From Sclerodactyla briareus (Eukaryota > Echinodermata > Holothuroidea > Dendrochirotida > Sclerodactylidae), in assembly GCA_026419785.1 (NCBI GenBank), contig JAODTK010005794.1:1-64000 (forward strand): a stretch of 64,000 nucleotides of DNA, given 5' to 3'. Numbering within the stretch: position 1 is the stretch's first letter; each line of letters begins with the position of its first letter. The translations under genes were made by a program, and so were the position numbers. Below, piece by piece: positions 1 through 10,291 of the stretch. The notes under the pieces are model-generated. The model made no database searches. It saw nothing but the letters and a program-made list of their open reading frames with translations, and had not been told where the DNA came from.

Positions 1-2000
1 CACCCGCCACACCCACTATAATAAAATGACCAGGTGCACGTTACACGTTCACAGGTTCAATAAGTTGGGGCAGAACAACTTACCAGACTAAAAAGGTTAG
101 TGTATTTCATTGCATTTATATGCCCAACTTATACCAGTAATGAGCGCGCGAAAATTCAGCCACCAAATCCATAATTAAAAATATTTTCATTTTACTTTGC
201 CCAAATTTTCTTCCATTATTGCTACGAATTTGGGGTATTTCTCGTCGGTGTGTTCACTCTCAATTATCCTGCAACCCGGCCCGACCAGTCTCGGATATTA
301 GACTGATTTGCCTTTAAGTTGGTTCAATCTGTTCGCATCCGTGATATACTTAATCATCTTACTATATTGGGCATTAGATTACAATATCACCTACTGGGGA
401 GTTGAAAAATGAATGACATAAATGTTGCCAATTAGCAATATACAAGGTTGCCCATCTGATAGGACTATTTCCATCAAAGGGCGCAGTTCTTGTGGGGTCG
501 TGATCCCCCAACTTTTTGGAAGTCATCCGTACATATGTTGTTTTCACTCTTGACCACCTGGGGACCCTCACCTTTCAGACAGGAGACTTGCCACCCTTGA
601 TTAGTACGCAAAGCCAAGGTGATGCCCAGTGCCAAGTTGCTTGGAGCAACGCAGTGAAACAATTTGGGCATATGCATTAGTAGGCGACCTGCAGAATAAA
701 AATTTGAAAGGAGGAAAAAAGTGTGATGTGAGCTGGCCGAGGCGGACGGGACCCTTATCTTATTTTGCGAATGTTTGCTTAAACGACAGAGAGGCAGCCG
801 CGGCGCGCGAAGCGCGCGAAAAATTTTGCATGTTTTTCGGGCGTTTGAAAAATCAGGCTAGTCAGTGACATTTTGGCATTCCTTCCACGTGTGCTCTTTC
901 TGTCAATTTTTCCCCGAAGTATATTGTCAATTTTTGCCGCCGAATTTTGAATTTTTGCTCAAGACTAACTTTGCGCTCTTCAAAGGGCTACGCAATTTGG
1001 TAAGGCTGAGCCAAAGAAGTCAAAGCAGTTAGTTGGATTTTACAATAATGAATGGAACAAAATATGTCGCGTTACTCTGGCCAGACGGGGGTTGCTCAAA
1101 TTGAATTTATTGGGAAGGTATTTCGCCCATGCGAATTAGTAAGTGCCATGTGAGTAATGTTGCAGAAAAGAAAGGAAAACTTAGAATCCGCCACTGAGGT
1201 CTAGATTTATGTTTCACTCTGTCGGCCGGCAGTGGACGTAAGCATTCGGACTCGAGAGGGGTAAACATTATTACGGCCCTGTGAGAGGGGTCTCGGAAAT
1301 CAGGGTTCACCCGTCCCCTTTGTGAAAAGTTTTGGATTTAGGTACAAAATTATTCATGCTCTAAAATGTGCTTTTTTTTTTTTTTGTGCGCGAAAAATGT
1401 GCTGTCCCCCACCCCCCCCCACCAAAAGGGCATAAGTTCTTTCTTTTGGTTATTGGGCATAAATCCTACCTTCCTGGGACCACCTTAGTTGGGGGCTAAG
1501 GGAAGAGGCCTGGAAGTCAGACCGGGTAGCCCATTCTAGAGAAACAAGGTTATAAATTTTCGTTTGCCTCGTAGGCTCGTACCCGTTTCTTTCCGACGGG
1601 GAAATTTTGACTGACTCTGGAAGATCACAAAGTTATTTCGCACGTTTCCCTGGTATAGTCTATGATTCAAAAAATGCCTTCTCATCTTTGCTAGAATTAT
1701 ACATTTCTTGCCAGGGTTTTGTTAACATAATACATCCAAATATAGCGCATTACGAGGTAGGGAAGATCTCGACGCGCTCCCAATTGGTTGCTGTCTCGTT
1801 TCGGATCTTGAGCCACGGAATGTTTTGTGGATGAAATGAAGTGCACGATATATATTGTTGCAAATTGGAGTGCATCCTCTATCGATGCCTTCAGCCTGGC
1901 TAAGAATGCGAAGTTAGGAAGCAATTGGTAAAAATTATAGTCAAGAGAATTCCAAAATTGCACTCAAAATATCTTCACGGAAATCCAATAGCTATCATGC
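1..2000. other. No gene recognised
   Basis: Mixed AT-rich sequence with no reading frame that looks like protein and no paired splice signals. It contains a T run near 1370-1386, a C run near 1405-1420, and two adjacent copies of the 9-mer GCGCGCGAA at 803-820. Short open frames here have the composition expected by chance. Confidence 0.5.
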
Positions 2001-2007
2001 ACGTGGT

Positions 2008-2331
2008 CTACTGACTAGTACTGACACGCGAAACAAACACCAGGATACAGAAACGGACGAACTTTTTGCATATCTTGGACATCGATAAAATCACAACGTC
2101 CAAACCTAACAAGATTTTGCTCAATCTCGGGCTTTGCGACAAGAGAAATCGGCAACTGCTGAAATTGTTGGACAATTTAGCCATTTGGCAGGTGTTATGC
2201 CTTGAGACTGAATTGTGCCTATATTTGCCAAGCGGTTGTTCCTCGATCTGCAACTGCTTTACTTCCAGAATGTGTTGGAGAGCAGCTAGTCTAAATTCCT
2301 CATCCGCCTCGTATGCCACGCGCGCTTCGGA
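2008..2331 (-). pseudogene. Coding-like segment, possible retroelement gag remnant
   Basis: Read on the minus strand from about 2331, the frame opens after a stop with an acidic, alanine- and leucine-rich stretch (VAYEADEEFRLAALQHILEV, then KQLQIEEQ) of about 35 residues that would form an amphipathic helix. The rest of the frame, down to the stop at 2008, is hydrophobic and serine-rich and does not look like the same protein. There is no ATG near the start; the frame has only a GTG. Charged helical segments of this kind occur near the start of gag-like proteins in invertebrate LTR retrotransposons, but no zinc knuckle or protease motif is visible, so this is only a suggestion. It could equally be a chance frame. 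Confidence 0.2.
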
Positions 2332-2684
2332 TTATAATCCAATGGATCATTATTGTTGAATTACCTTTGTATTTAAAAACATACATATAGGAATAGTCTC
2401 AACTTGGTTCGAGTGAGAAAACGTGCATAAAAAGTTCAATCGCCCAGAATATGGCTTTAACATGCATCGCTCACGCCAAAAATCACAGATGCAACAGGCA
2501 CAGGTCGTCCTGGCGCGCGCATTGTGCGCGCGGATTAATTTTTGGACAATCGTGGTTGGAATAAAGGCCACTGTGTTTTATAAGGTGCTTTCTTCAATGT
2601 TTTTATATTTTTCAGCCCACACAGCCACTTAAACGGGATACGTGTGTAAATGGAAGTACTTTCGTCTTCATCAAGGATCGCAAG

Positions 2685-2777
2685 GCGGGGGGACATTTGA
2701 TATGATGTCCCCCCCCCCACTTGAAAAGTGGGGGGGGGCGGGGACGTGTCCCCCGGTCCCCCCCCCCCCCCCCCCCG
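2685..2777. repeat. G/C-run inverted element fragment
   Basis: A G run, a GGACATTTGATATGATGTCC palindrome, a C run, then ACTTGAAAAGTG followed by a G run and a long C run. The same arrangement (G run, GACAT, CCCC, AAAAGTGGGG) recurs at 4500-4530, 17868-17885, 18460-18475 and 29616-29690. It is probably the terminal part of a short non-autonomous DNA transposon. Homopolymer lengths here are unreliable. Confidence 0.45.
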
Positions 2778-2779
2778 CC

Positions 2780-5455
2780 AGGAGATCAGAAGCCCATGTC
2801 CAAGTAAATAGTATTATTTGTTTGAAACTTGAAAGAATTATGATATGAACTGTTGTTCTACTACTTCTGGCGCTGATCGCGACTCACGTGTTACATGCAC
2901 ACACACGGAGGCTATGCTGGTTTCATGGTCTTGACTACATCACGATATTGGGGGATGTTTGAAAGTGTGCAATAATAAGGGCGGCTTGTGCATGTACGGC
3001 GCTTGTGTTAGGGCTATGCAACCAACGGGCGGCCGGGGGGCGGGACTTTGAATTCACTGTGACAATGAGAACGGAGGTCCTTCAAGTCCATCAAAATAAC
3101 ACGTGAGAATGTCTGAAAAATATCTAGGAATGCAAGGAAACATACCTCTTGCCTGAGTTCCCTTTAACTTATCAAGAATGTTTCTGTTCTCAGTTGTCCA
3201 TATTTCGCCGCAGGTAGACAGGTAGAGGAAATGATTGAAATGACCTTGCCACAGCTTGCACCATAGGGAAATTACCCTGTTTGGCTAAGTGGGAAATGGG
3301 AATCTGGCGGTTGAGGACAAGGTGGTAGGTTTAAACTGCCTCCGATAGGAAGATGACGAACGTTACGGAAGTGGATTGGGAAACCTGGCCCCGTGAATTC
3401 AGACTGATCAGTGACAATGAAGCAGGGACATATCAGACGCACTGGCCATGACGTGCATATATGTGGTAGCAGGGCAGGCAGTTCTTAACATGCACACCGC
3501 TGTGAAGAAAGGAGTTGCGTGTGATGGCAATAATTGTGGAGGAGGAAAAGAGAAGGGAGAAAAATTCAAGAAGAGGTATTCTCCGTTGTATGTGATTACA
3601 CCGTTTACATGAATAAAAGATATTCCTTTTGGTTGAGTGCGAAATCAGGAAAAGATGAGGCGCAGCCTTAATTTTTCAAAATATAAACATACACAAAAGT
3701 GTGCTGTGCAAAAGTTTTGGCGTGCGCCGCACGCAATAACTCTTTGGGGGATTTATCTACCCGTAATCTGTGAAATCAATGGAATTCGGGAACTCAGTGA
3801 TAATCGGGCGATCTTCCTAAGGCAGAGGCAGGCGCGCACACATTTTCTGAAGCTGAGATAGAGAAATGCGGGGGAAAAGGACGGAGATCTTTATAAAAAA
3901 TTAGGGCGCCAGCGAAGAGGCAAAACAAAAAGTGAAAAAAAAAATAAGGCGATCTCGAATCTTTGCGCCAGTGGCCCAAATTTATTATAAAATGCCCGAA
4001 AAAAAACGCGCTGCTACCAGCTCCCGGTGACACACTTAGAATTCGGCAAAATTTGTCGGCCGCCTAAATTGGAATGGGCCGTATGCTATGTTGGCGGTCG
4101 CGGTTAGGTAGAATTACACCAAACTCCAGAGAAGAGCCTGCGTATGCCACATGGAGCTCAGTACAATTGGCAGAAAAAAAACACAGATCCTGATGGTACC
4201 AAGTCGCATCTGAGGACGCGGAAAAGCAAAAAATATTTCTGGACGAAAGTGAGGTGTTAGGGAGTGTCATAATATGCCTCAGATTGCATCTAAGCCACCT
4301 GACATGCAAACATTCTCTAAATTGGGAGGAGGGGCTCCGGCGATGTTCTGAAAGTTAGATGGAGACTTACTAATCTTACTGCCATCGATTTGGATTTTGG
4401 CAGAAAAAAGAAAAAAAAGCACAAGATTCAGACGCACAAATTCGCTTTATGCACAAATTGATCTAGGCCACTGGAAAATGCAAAATTTCCGCAAAGGCGG
4501 ATGGGGGGACACATCCCCTTTAGAACCCCTCCCCCAGATTATTCGTCAACAACTTCAGCCCACTCATAATTACGTCCCTACGTCACTATAAATCGCACTT
4601 GGTATAGAGAGTACAGTATCTGCGTTGTGTTACTTGTCTATCTTACTCGAGCTTTGCTGTCCGAGTCGCCATCTTCTGTGCATTAGATGGATAGAGCTGT
4701 CCACAGGCCCATCCACGAAAAACAGTTGTCAGATGAGATAGGCCTAAAGACTCACTGAACTCCATAACTGTGAACTCTCGGTCTCGGGTGATCCATTTTC
4801 CCAAAGTTTACCAAACTTCTAATAAAAAGAAAAAAGAGCGCCCAAAAAGGACCGTGTTCGAAAAATGGAACGCCAAAAAAATGCACCTTCAGTACGGGAT
4901 AGGGTGAGTGGAAAAAAGTTTATCTAGTCAGTTAGAATGTTCCACTTGTTCACCACTCACCCCCCCATCTACAATCACATGACCCTTAGTGACGTCCCTG
5001 GTTACACGGATATGATTGAGCGAGAAAACGGCCCTACGGAGCTAGCGTACTGTAAAAAAAAAAACGTTTGCCATAGCGGGACACCGGACAATTTCCACTC
5101 AAACAGCTCCGATATGTGGTTACTGCAGCATTGCGGCTCTAGTTCCCTAGCTCATATGCACTCTCCTCAGCTCAGGTACTTCCTTCTTCCGATGCGAAAT
5201 GGCGATACGCGCACGGTGATTGTGGCTTCGGCTGTGTTTTTGTGTCAATAACAAGTTACCTAACTTTGTAAATAAGTACCTCGATGTAGATCAGTCAAGA
5301 ATGTATGCTGAATTCCAGTTTGTTTGTTTTGTTTTGATTGTTTGTTACTGTACAGCAGCCGAAGAAAAATCAGACCATTTCCAATGGGGCCCATAACGTA
5401 GCACTAGCAAAGCTCAGTAACATTGCATCCCTGCCATTCCTTCCGAGGTTTTGTT
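2780..5455. other. No gene recognised
   Basis: No protein-like frame with splice signals was found. Around 4490-4545 there is another short G/C-run fragment (GGGGGGACACATCCCC). An open plus-strand frame at 4937-5251 runs through an A homopolymer and has no recognisable domain. Everything else looks like unconstrained intergenic or intronic sequence. Confidence 0.4.
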
Positions 5456-5511
5456 TGAAATTTAACGACAAATTATAAGGCACCCAACGTAGCAAAAGTT
5501 AATGCTTACAG

Positions 5512-5677
5512 ACCATTGTATTTGGACTTTGAAAAAGTTATGGCTGCACATGGTAAACCTTATATCAAAATTGGCGCCATCTATACTGACAGCAATGAAG
5601 ACTGGGAGTTTCTTCCTGGCAACTATGATTTAGAGGGGCCCTGCAAAAAGAATGATGTAGGACAACATCTATTCTGA
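5512..5677 (+). CDS. Candidate terminal exon, unknown protein
   Basis: An acceptor-like site (AATGCTTACAG) ends at 5511. It is followed by an open frame of about 55 codons that ends in TGA at 5675-5677. The translation has ordinary globular composition, with segments such as PLYLDFEKVMAAHGKPYIKI and DSNEDWEFLPGNYDLEGPCK, rich in aromatic and charged residues and with no low complexity. The frame is also open upstream to 5459, so the acceptor is not forced by a stop. No family is recognised. It lies on the same strand as the exon candidates at 6.7-10.7 kb and could belong to the same gene or be an isolated pseudogene fragment. Confidence 0.35.
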
Positions 5678-5979
5678 GTAGGTTGTAACATTTTTTAGAG
5701 AGAGTTTACTAAGACATGTGTAACATGTGTAGGTTATTACGATCAAGGCCCTAGGGAAGCAGTGTCATGGTGACATTTATGATTGCCAATAGGAACATGT
5801 CGATGAAACGGATTATCGTGTGTTAAGGTGTCATCTTGCTGGATGTTGTAAAATTTTCTAATGCAGATATGATCTAAAATGTTTGCAAGATTTTCATGGA
5901 ACTGAGGGTATTGGTTCACCATTCCCTCCCCCCCCACCCCCCCACTGGTAAGCTACTGTATGGAATCTGAGTGCATGCC

Positions 5980-6070
5980 AATCGATCGATCTATCTATCT
6001 CTGTCTTAACATAGCCTATTCAATCTATCTATCTATATATCTATCTATTGATCTATTCTATAATCTATCC
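5980..6070. repeat. TCTA/TCGA microsatellite
   Basis: Imperfect tetranucleotide repeat made of CGAT and CTAT units with short interruptions. Tails of this type follow LINE 3' ends elsewhere in the window (14836-14882), but no LINE coding sequence is seen just upstream here. Confidence 0.85.
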
Positions 6071-6117
6071 AGGCATGTCAACAATTGCCTTATTAGCCCG
6101 AAAAAAACAGTCGTCGG

Positions 6118-6600
6118 TTTAAGGTAATCCAATAGCCATACCTTCAGAAGTGCCCAGAGATTTAGGACCCATGGCCAGGTGGCCCCGGGGGCCCATCAAG
6201 TGGAACTATGCAAAATGCTTTATTCTTAGAATTTTGGTGCACAGTGCGGAAATTCAGTATCAATGATGGTCGAAAACCCCAAGGCCCATACCTTCGGGGG
6301 GTGTTCAGAAATTTCGATTCAAAGGTCCCACGCGGACTCAATGTTCATAGACTTTTGGGACATTCTTTGAGTATGTGAAGGTCAAGGTCAAAGGTCATCG
6401 AAAGGGCACCAATAGGCCACCGTGTGAAATTGCCCTTTCTTTCAATTGATTATTCTTCGATGGATGTTGACCAAACTGAGTAGTAGTAACACTGTTTTCG
6501 ACTGCTGAGACATCTTTGGCATAAGAAGATTGAGGGTCAAAGGTTGGTACGGGGCACAATAGGCTACTGTGGGGACTGCCTTCTTGGCCTCATGATCTTG
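6118..6600. repeat. AGGTCA-containing degenerate repeat
   Basis: Two diverged copies of a segment with CCATACCTTC followed by G-rich sequence and a GTTCAGAAATTT-like stretch, and a cluster of GGTCAAAGGTCA-type motifs. Three AGGTCA hexamers stand head to tail at 6379-6384, 6385-6390 and 6392-6397. The motif also dominates the blocks at 20.6-25.4 and 61.4-64 kb, so this is probably a fragment of the same repeat superfamily. Confidence 0.5.
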
Positions 6601-6676
6601 AACATTTTTAAAACATAATTTTAAACTGTCTGGTCATTGGTTGGTTCGAGCTATGGCCCATTGCTCCATTCTCTAG

Positions 6677-6864
6677 TTTTCTGCTAATGAACACAATTCA
6701 AAATACACGGAAATGGCAGCATTCAGTCATGGAGGATCAAATATTCCACATGACCAGTTTGATCGTTTCTGTGGACTATTTATGAGAAGGGAATGCCTGA
6801 AAGTCACTATTTCACAGGCTCTGCACTAGGGAAATGAGAGTTATCAGAGTCAAATCGAACTGTG
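6677..6864 (+). pseudogene. Exon-like segment with one in-frame stop
   Basis: A pyrimidine-rich acceptor (CCATTCTCTAG) ends at 6676, and a strong donor (GTGAGT) begins at 6865. The 188-bp interval stays in one frame, with protein-like content including MAAFSHGGSNIPHDQFDRF and RRECLKVTISQALH, then a single TAG at 6827-6829, then GNESYQSQIELW up to the donor. Such continuity on both sides of one stop suggests a real exon with either a pseudogene mutation or a sequencing error. The alternative is a terminal exon that ends at the TAG. No domain is recognised. It is followed about 0.9 kb downstream by the duplicated exon at 7764. Confidence 0.35.
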
Positions 6865-7407
6865 GTGAGTTGGCCATTGCTGCTAAACACATAAACAAAA
6901 GTTGGACAACATGGTTCTGTCTGATGAAACTAGAGCTTCTTTTGGCATGTGAAATGAAGAGAAGAAAATCAGAGAAATATTCCGTATCTCTTATTTGGTG
7001 GCTATTTGAAAGAATTGTCGTTGTGGTGAAGTTACTAAAGAAACAGTGGTGATATCAAATGTGCTTGTTGTAGCTGGTAATGTCTACATCTCTAGGTATT
7101 ATTTCTATTATAAAAGGTCGATTTGCAGTTAAAATGAGCCAGAGAGAACAATAGAAGACCTAGATCGGTACACTCTACAATGAAGGTTGGAATATTTTGA
7201 TTAATATGCTGCTATCCTATCGAAGACCTGTTAGGACTCAGTTGCCCTGTTGCACTGCAGGACATTGTATTCATTTTGCCATCATGAATAGTAGGATTCA
7301 CTGATGACATCACCCAGACATCTCCCCCCCCCCAAACCCGTATGAGGGAAGGGTAATTAAAGGTTCGCCAAGGGACGTATTTCGCCAAGCATCTGGATGG
7401 TTGGGCT

Positions 7408-7727
7408 GTGAGTCAGTCAACTCGAAATAGGACCTTCCTTACTCTACATTCAAGCAATAAACCCTATACTGTACTGGTTGAACATGTAAGTCAGTCACCT
7501 AGAAAAGACCTGCATTACTCTACATTGAATGTAATAAAACCTTGTAATGTACTGGGTAAGCTGTTAGTATCCGGGATAGAACCTTCATACTCTACATTTA
7601 ATGCAATGAATATTCATACTGTCCTGGGTAGTGTGAAGTCCAGTCACTGTTGAATAGGACCTCCATCACTTACATTCAATGTAATGAACTCACATACTGT
7701 TCTGGTGTAGCGTGTGAGTCAGTCACA
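7408..7727. repeat. Tandem repeat, unit 71-80 bp, four copies
   Basis: Units begin at about 7408, 7486, 7562, 7633 and 7713. Each starts with a GTGAGTCAGTCAC-like sequence, continues with TAGGACCT and CTCTACATTCAATG, and ends with CATACTGTACTGG. Copies differ by substitutions and short indels, so the array is old or the read is noisy. It ends just before the acceptor of the exon at 7764, so it would be intronic if that exon is real. Confidence 0.75.
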
Positions 7728-7763
7728 TGGAAGACGTGTATGTTTGTTTTTGCACCACTGTAG

Positions 7764-7852
7764 CTCTGGTAACAGTTAAAGTAGAATTAGAAGATGAAGA
7801 TGATGACTTGCAGGATGGATGGCCTATCACAGATGGTGAACATATCAGGATG
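7764..7852 (+). CDS. Duplicated acidic exon, copy 1 (1-nt deletion)
   Basis: The acceptor (CACTGTAG) ends at 7763 and a donor-like GTAAAG follows at 7853. The frame reads ALVTVKVELEDEDDD, then LQDGWPITDG. A second copy lies at 8652-8741, 888 bp downstream, with conserved splice sites and about 85-90% identity. This copy is 89 bp and the other is 90 bp; the missing base falls after the ITDG codons and changes the frame just before the donor. The segment contains VKVE, which fits the psi-K-x-E SUMO-acceptor consensus, followed directly by an acidic run as in negatively charged SUMOylation motifs. That reading is an inference from the motif alone. The parent protein is not identified. Confidence 0.45.
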
Positions 7853-7979
7853 GTAAAGGCTCCTGGATGGTCACAATCTCTAGGATCAGAAGTGATCTGG
7901 TGGATAGTTACAGTGTGTATATATTCTCAATCCATCAATTGAGGGATTCAAGTTCTTTCCACAGCCGATGTGATACAGA

Positions 7980-8168
7980 TATAAAACAACCAGAAAGCCA
8001 TAAGACTTAGTGATTCCTTGACTCATTTCTGACAACCTATGGCCACAACGACAAATAGGAAATTGTACCAAACTCGGTATGGGGAACATTATGACACGTC
8101 TGGCAAATCCCAGTCCACAAAAAAATTGGGCTAGCCTATACGAACCATTACGGTTCCTGTACTCCACG
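7980..8168 (+). repeat. Solo head of the 309-bp satellite element, copy A
   Basis: This segment begins near ACCAGAAAGCCATAAGACTTAGTG and runs through CTATGGCC to TACGGTTCCTGTACTCC. It matches 8865-9060 and the first about 180 bp of the satellite element at 40150-40330. The tandem satellite units themselves are absent here. It is part of the duplicated block that also contains the acidic exon. Confidence 0.65.
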
Positions 8169-8383
8169 CAAAATTTTCAACTTAATCGAGAGCCCGAACA
8201 ATCTGTACTTTTTTGACCGCTGTTGCCCCCTCCATGACCTCAAAATGATGAGAGCAAACGTAGTCATCATAGTGAACACACATAACGAGTATTGAGCTTC
8301 AATCTACATTCTTGGACAAAATTTGTTTGAACACCCCCCGTTTACCTAAAATCGCGGATAGAACCCCCGCTCCCCCCCACACT

Positions 8384-8437
8384 CCCATACAATGTTGGAT
8401 ATGAGACAGCAACACTGTCATATCCACATTGTATGGG
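8384..8437. other. Strong hairpin
   Basis: The arm 8384-8409 (CCCATACAATG...GACAG) pairs with 8415-8437 (CTGTC...CATTGTATGGG) around a 5-nt loop, CAACA. Pairing is interrupted only by a one-base and a two-base bulge. C-rich sequence before it and G-rich sequence after it could extend the stem. It may be the core of a foldback transposon, or a small hairpin RNA if transcribed. Nothing else in the sequence decides between these. Confidence 0.6.
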
Positions 8438-8651
8438 GGAGGGAGGGTGGCAAAAGTGTGATGTATGTTATCCCAACAAAATCACTATTGCTAGTGCCGT
8501 GAGTCGTGTGGCAGTAGGTGATCCACAATTGGTCCAAGATTGTAGGTTGAGGTATCGTGCTTACGACCTGAATTTTGCCGAAATATTGAATTTTTAACAA
8601 TTCTTATTTTGATAAAAAAGTAACGTATTATTTTGTTTCTTTTCACTGTAG

Positions 8652-8741
8652 CTCTGGTAACAGTTAAAGTGGAATTGAAAGATGAAGATGATGACATGCA
8701 GGATAGATGGCCTATCACCGATGGTGACACCTCTCAGGATG
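8652..8741 (+). CDS. Duplicated acidic exon, copy 2 (in frame)
   Basis: The acceptor (TTTTCACTGTAG) ends at 8651 and the consensus donor GTAAGT starts at 8742. The 90-bp exon reads ALVTVKVELKDEDDDMQ, then DRWPITDGDTSQDG, in one open frame, keeping the VKVE plus acidic motif of copy 1 with one E-to-K change. Because the splice sites are better and the frame is intact, this looks like the more functional of the two copies. The exon begins with two bases that complete a codon from the preceding exon. Product unknown. Confidence 0.5.
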
Positions 8742-8864
8742 GTAAGTCGCCTTGGATGGTCAACATCTCTAATGATCAGAACAGTTACAGTGTGTATATA
8801 TATTCTCAATACTATCAATTGAGGGAATTCCAAGTTCCTTTCCCACAGCTCGATGTGATACAGA

Positions 8865-9060
8865 TATAAAACAACCAGAAAGCCATAAGACTTAGTGATT
8901 CCTTGACTCATTTCTGACAACCTATGGCCAAACAACAAGGACAATGGGAATCCGTACCAGCTTGTTATGGGCACATTATGACATGTCTGGCAAATTTCCA
9001 CAAAGATTGATGCTATCTTGATCAACCATCAGGGTTCCTGTACTCTTGATATGAAAGCTA
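8865..9060 (+). repeat. Solo head of the 309-bp satellite element, copy B
   Basis: Nearly the same as 7980-8168 at its start (CAACCAGAAAGCCATAAGAC) and ending with CAGGGTTCCTGTACTC and GAAAGCTAC. It is homologous to 40150-40330. Its position after the exon matches that of copy A, so exon and repeat were duplicated together. Confidence 0.65.
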
Positions 9061-9176
9061 CAACTATTTCAAGAATCAGGTTTCCCTCTAAGTCAGATGA
9101 CATCATGTTGACACATGGGTAGATTTTTTTGTTTCTGTTCTGCCAGACGTGTGATTTGATACAGCACACACCATTG

Positions 9177-9620
9177 AAACATTTTATCCTACGGGAAATT
9201 AAGGCCGTATCTGTACAACTACAGTGAGCTGAGGAGAATTCGGGGTGTACTTGACAGGTTTTCAAAATTGTCCATGGACTCGATGGCCTGTCCTTCAACT
9301 ACTTCTTTCTGTGAATTTGCCAATGGTACTGCAAAAATAGAGGCCACGTGTCTCAAGCTTCGTGGCAAGTGCTGCAGAATGGCATTCGTAAAATATTCGT
9401 TTGGACAGGAGTGATCAATGAGTGGAATGGTCTTCTTGAAAACTGTTGTTTGATCTAAGAGTGTTAATGCACTTCAAGAACATATGATTATTCTTCAGGA
9501 TCGACGGGCGGAATTATTTTTAGGTTTTGGTTCATTTTTCATTTCCTGTGAGTTATATGGCCTTCGGGTCGTTATGAGGCTTAGTCCTTCATGGCCCTTA
9601 TTCAATAAACTAAACTAAAA
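9177..9620 (+). mobile_element. LINE 3' end, truncated (plus strand)
   Basis: Homologous to the minus-strand element at 47955-48655 over its last 450 bp: TTTTATCCTACGGGAAATTAAGG, TTGTCCATGGACTCGATGGCCTG, the CGGGTCGT motif in the 3' UTR and the ATTCAATAAACTAAACTAA tail are shared in order. The other copy extends upstream into a recognisable reverse-transcriptase C-terminus. Here that region is frameshifted and has stops. This is a dead 5'-truncated insertion of a non-LTR retrotransposon, probably of the CR1/Jockey group. Confidence 0.6.
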
Positions 9621-9839
9621 CAGGAATTGTTTGTCGTTCGGGACACTCTTTGAAGTTGAAACTTTGTTGCTTCGTATCGCCCCGCGCCGCATTTATAGGA
9701 CAGTCCCTTAACTAGACCCCATCTGGATAAATGAAGAAATGACTGAAATCTCAATTGGTTGGCTTTAAGCAGCCATGTGGCCATGATCTCCATCTCCTTC
9801 CAGGTTCTGAGAACCTGTTCAAACAAATCCTGGAGTTCA

Positions 9840-10040
9840 CCAATCTTGATATAGAGGGGACGTAAATTAAAATAGGGGTCTCAGCAGGGCGGGTTGGGAA
9901 TGGTTAGACCCCTGCCTTGATATCCTCTGAGCACTAGTAGAGAAGAAAAGGTGAGTTATCGCCAGTTCTCATCCTTGATCAATACTGACTGCCAGGGTTT
10001 AACTAGATGAGCCATACTTTGGCTTCCTGAACCTAAACTC
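9840..10040 (+). repeat. Dispersed repeat family D1, copy 1
   Basis: Shares GGGGACGTAAA, ACCCCTGCCTTGATAT, GAGCACTAGTAGAGAA, CATCCTTGATCAATACTG and TTGGCTTCCTGAAC in the same order with 25740-25930. The later part is also shared with 35255-35365. No coding sequence or tRNA-like boxes are evident. It may be a SINE-like or non-autonomous element. Confidence 0.55.
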
Positions 10041-10291
10041 ACCTTATAGCTCTGCCTACATTGAGCTCTGTGAGAAACTGTAGACCTGCACAGCGGCTAT
10101 TTCATGGCGCAGCCATTATTACATATTTGTTTTGTATTAGAATGTTGTATTTACAGGTACATGGGTTACCCGATGGAGTACGAACCACTTGGACTCGGGT
10201 CCCGATTGTTAGTACTTTGGAACACTGGTTGAAACTACTGAACCCTTATCTCTATTTTACCTCTCTTCCTTCTTATTAACATGGGATGTAG

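Noticed and set aside
4937..5251. 104-codon plus-strand open frame
   Set aside because: Runs through an A homopolymer, has no splice signals and no recognisable domain.
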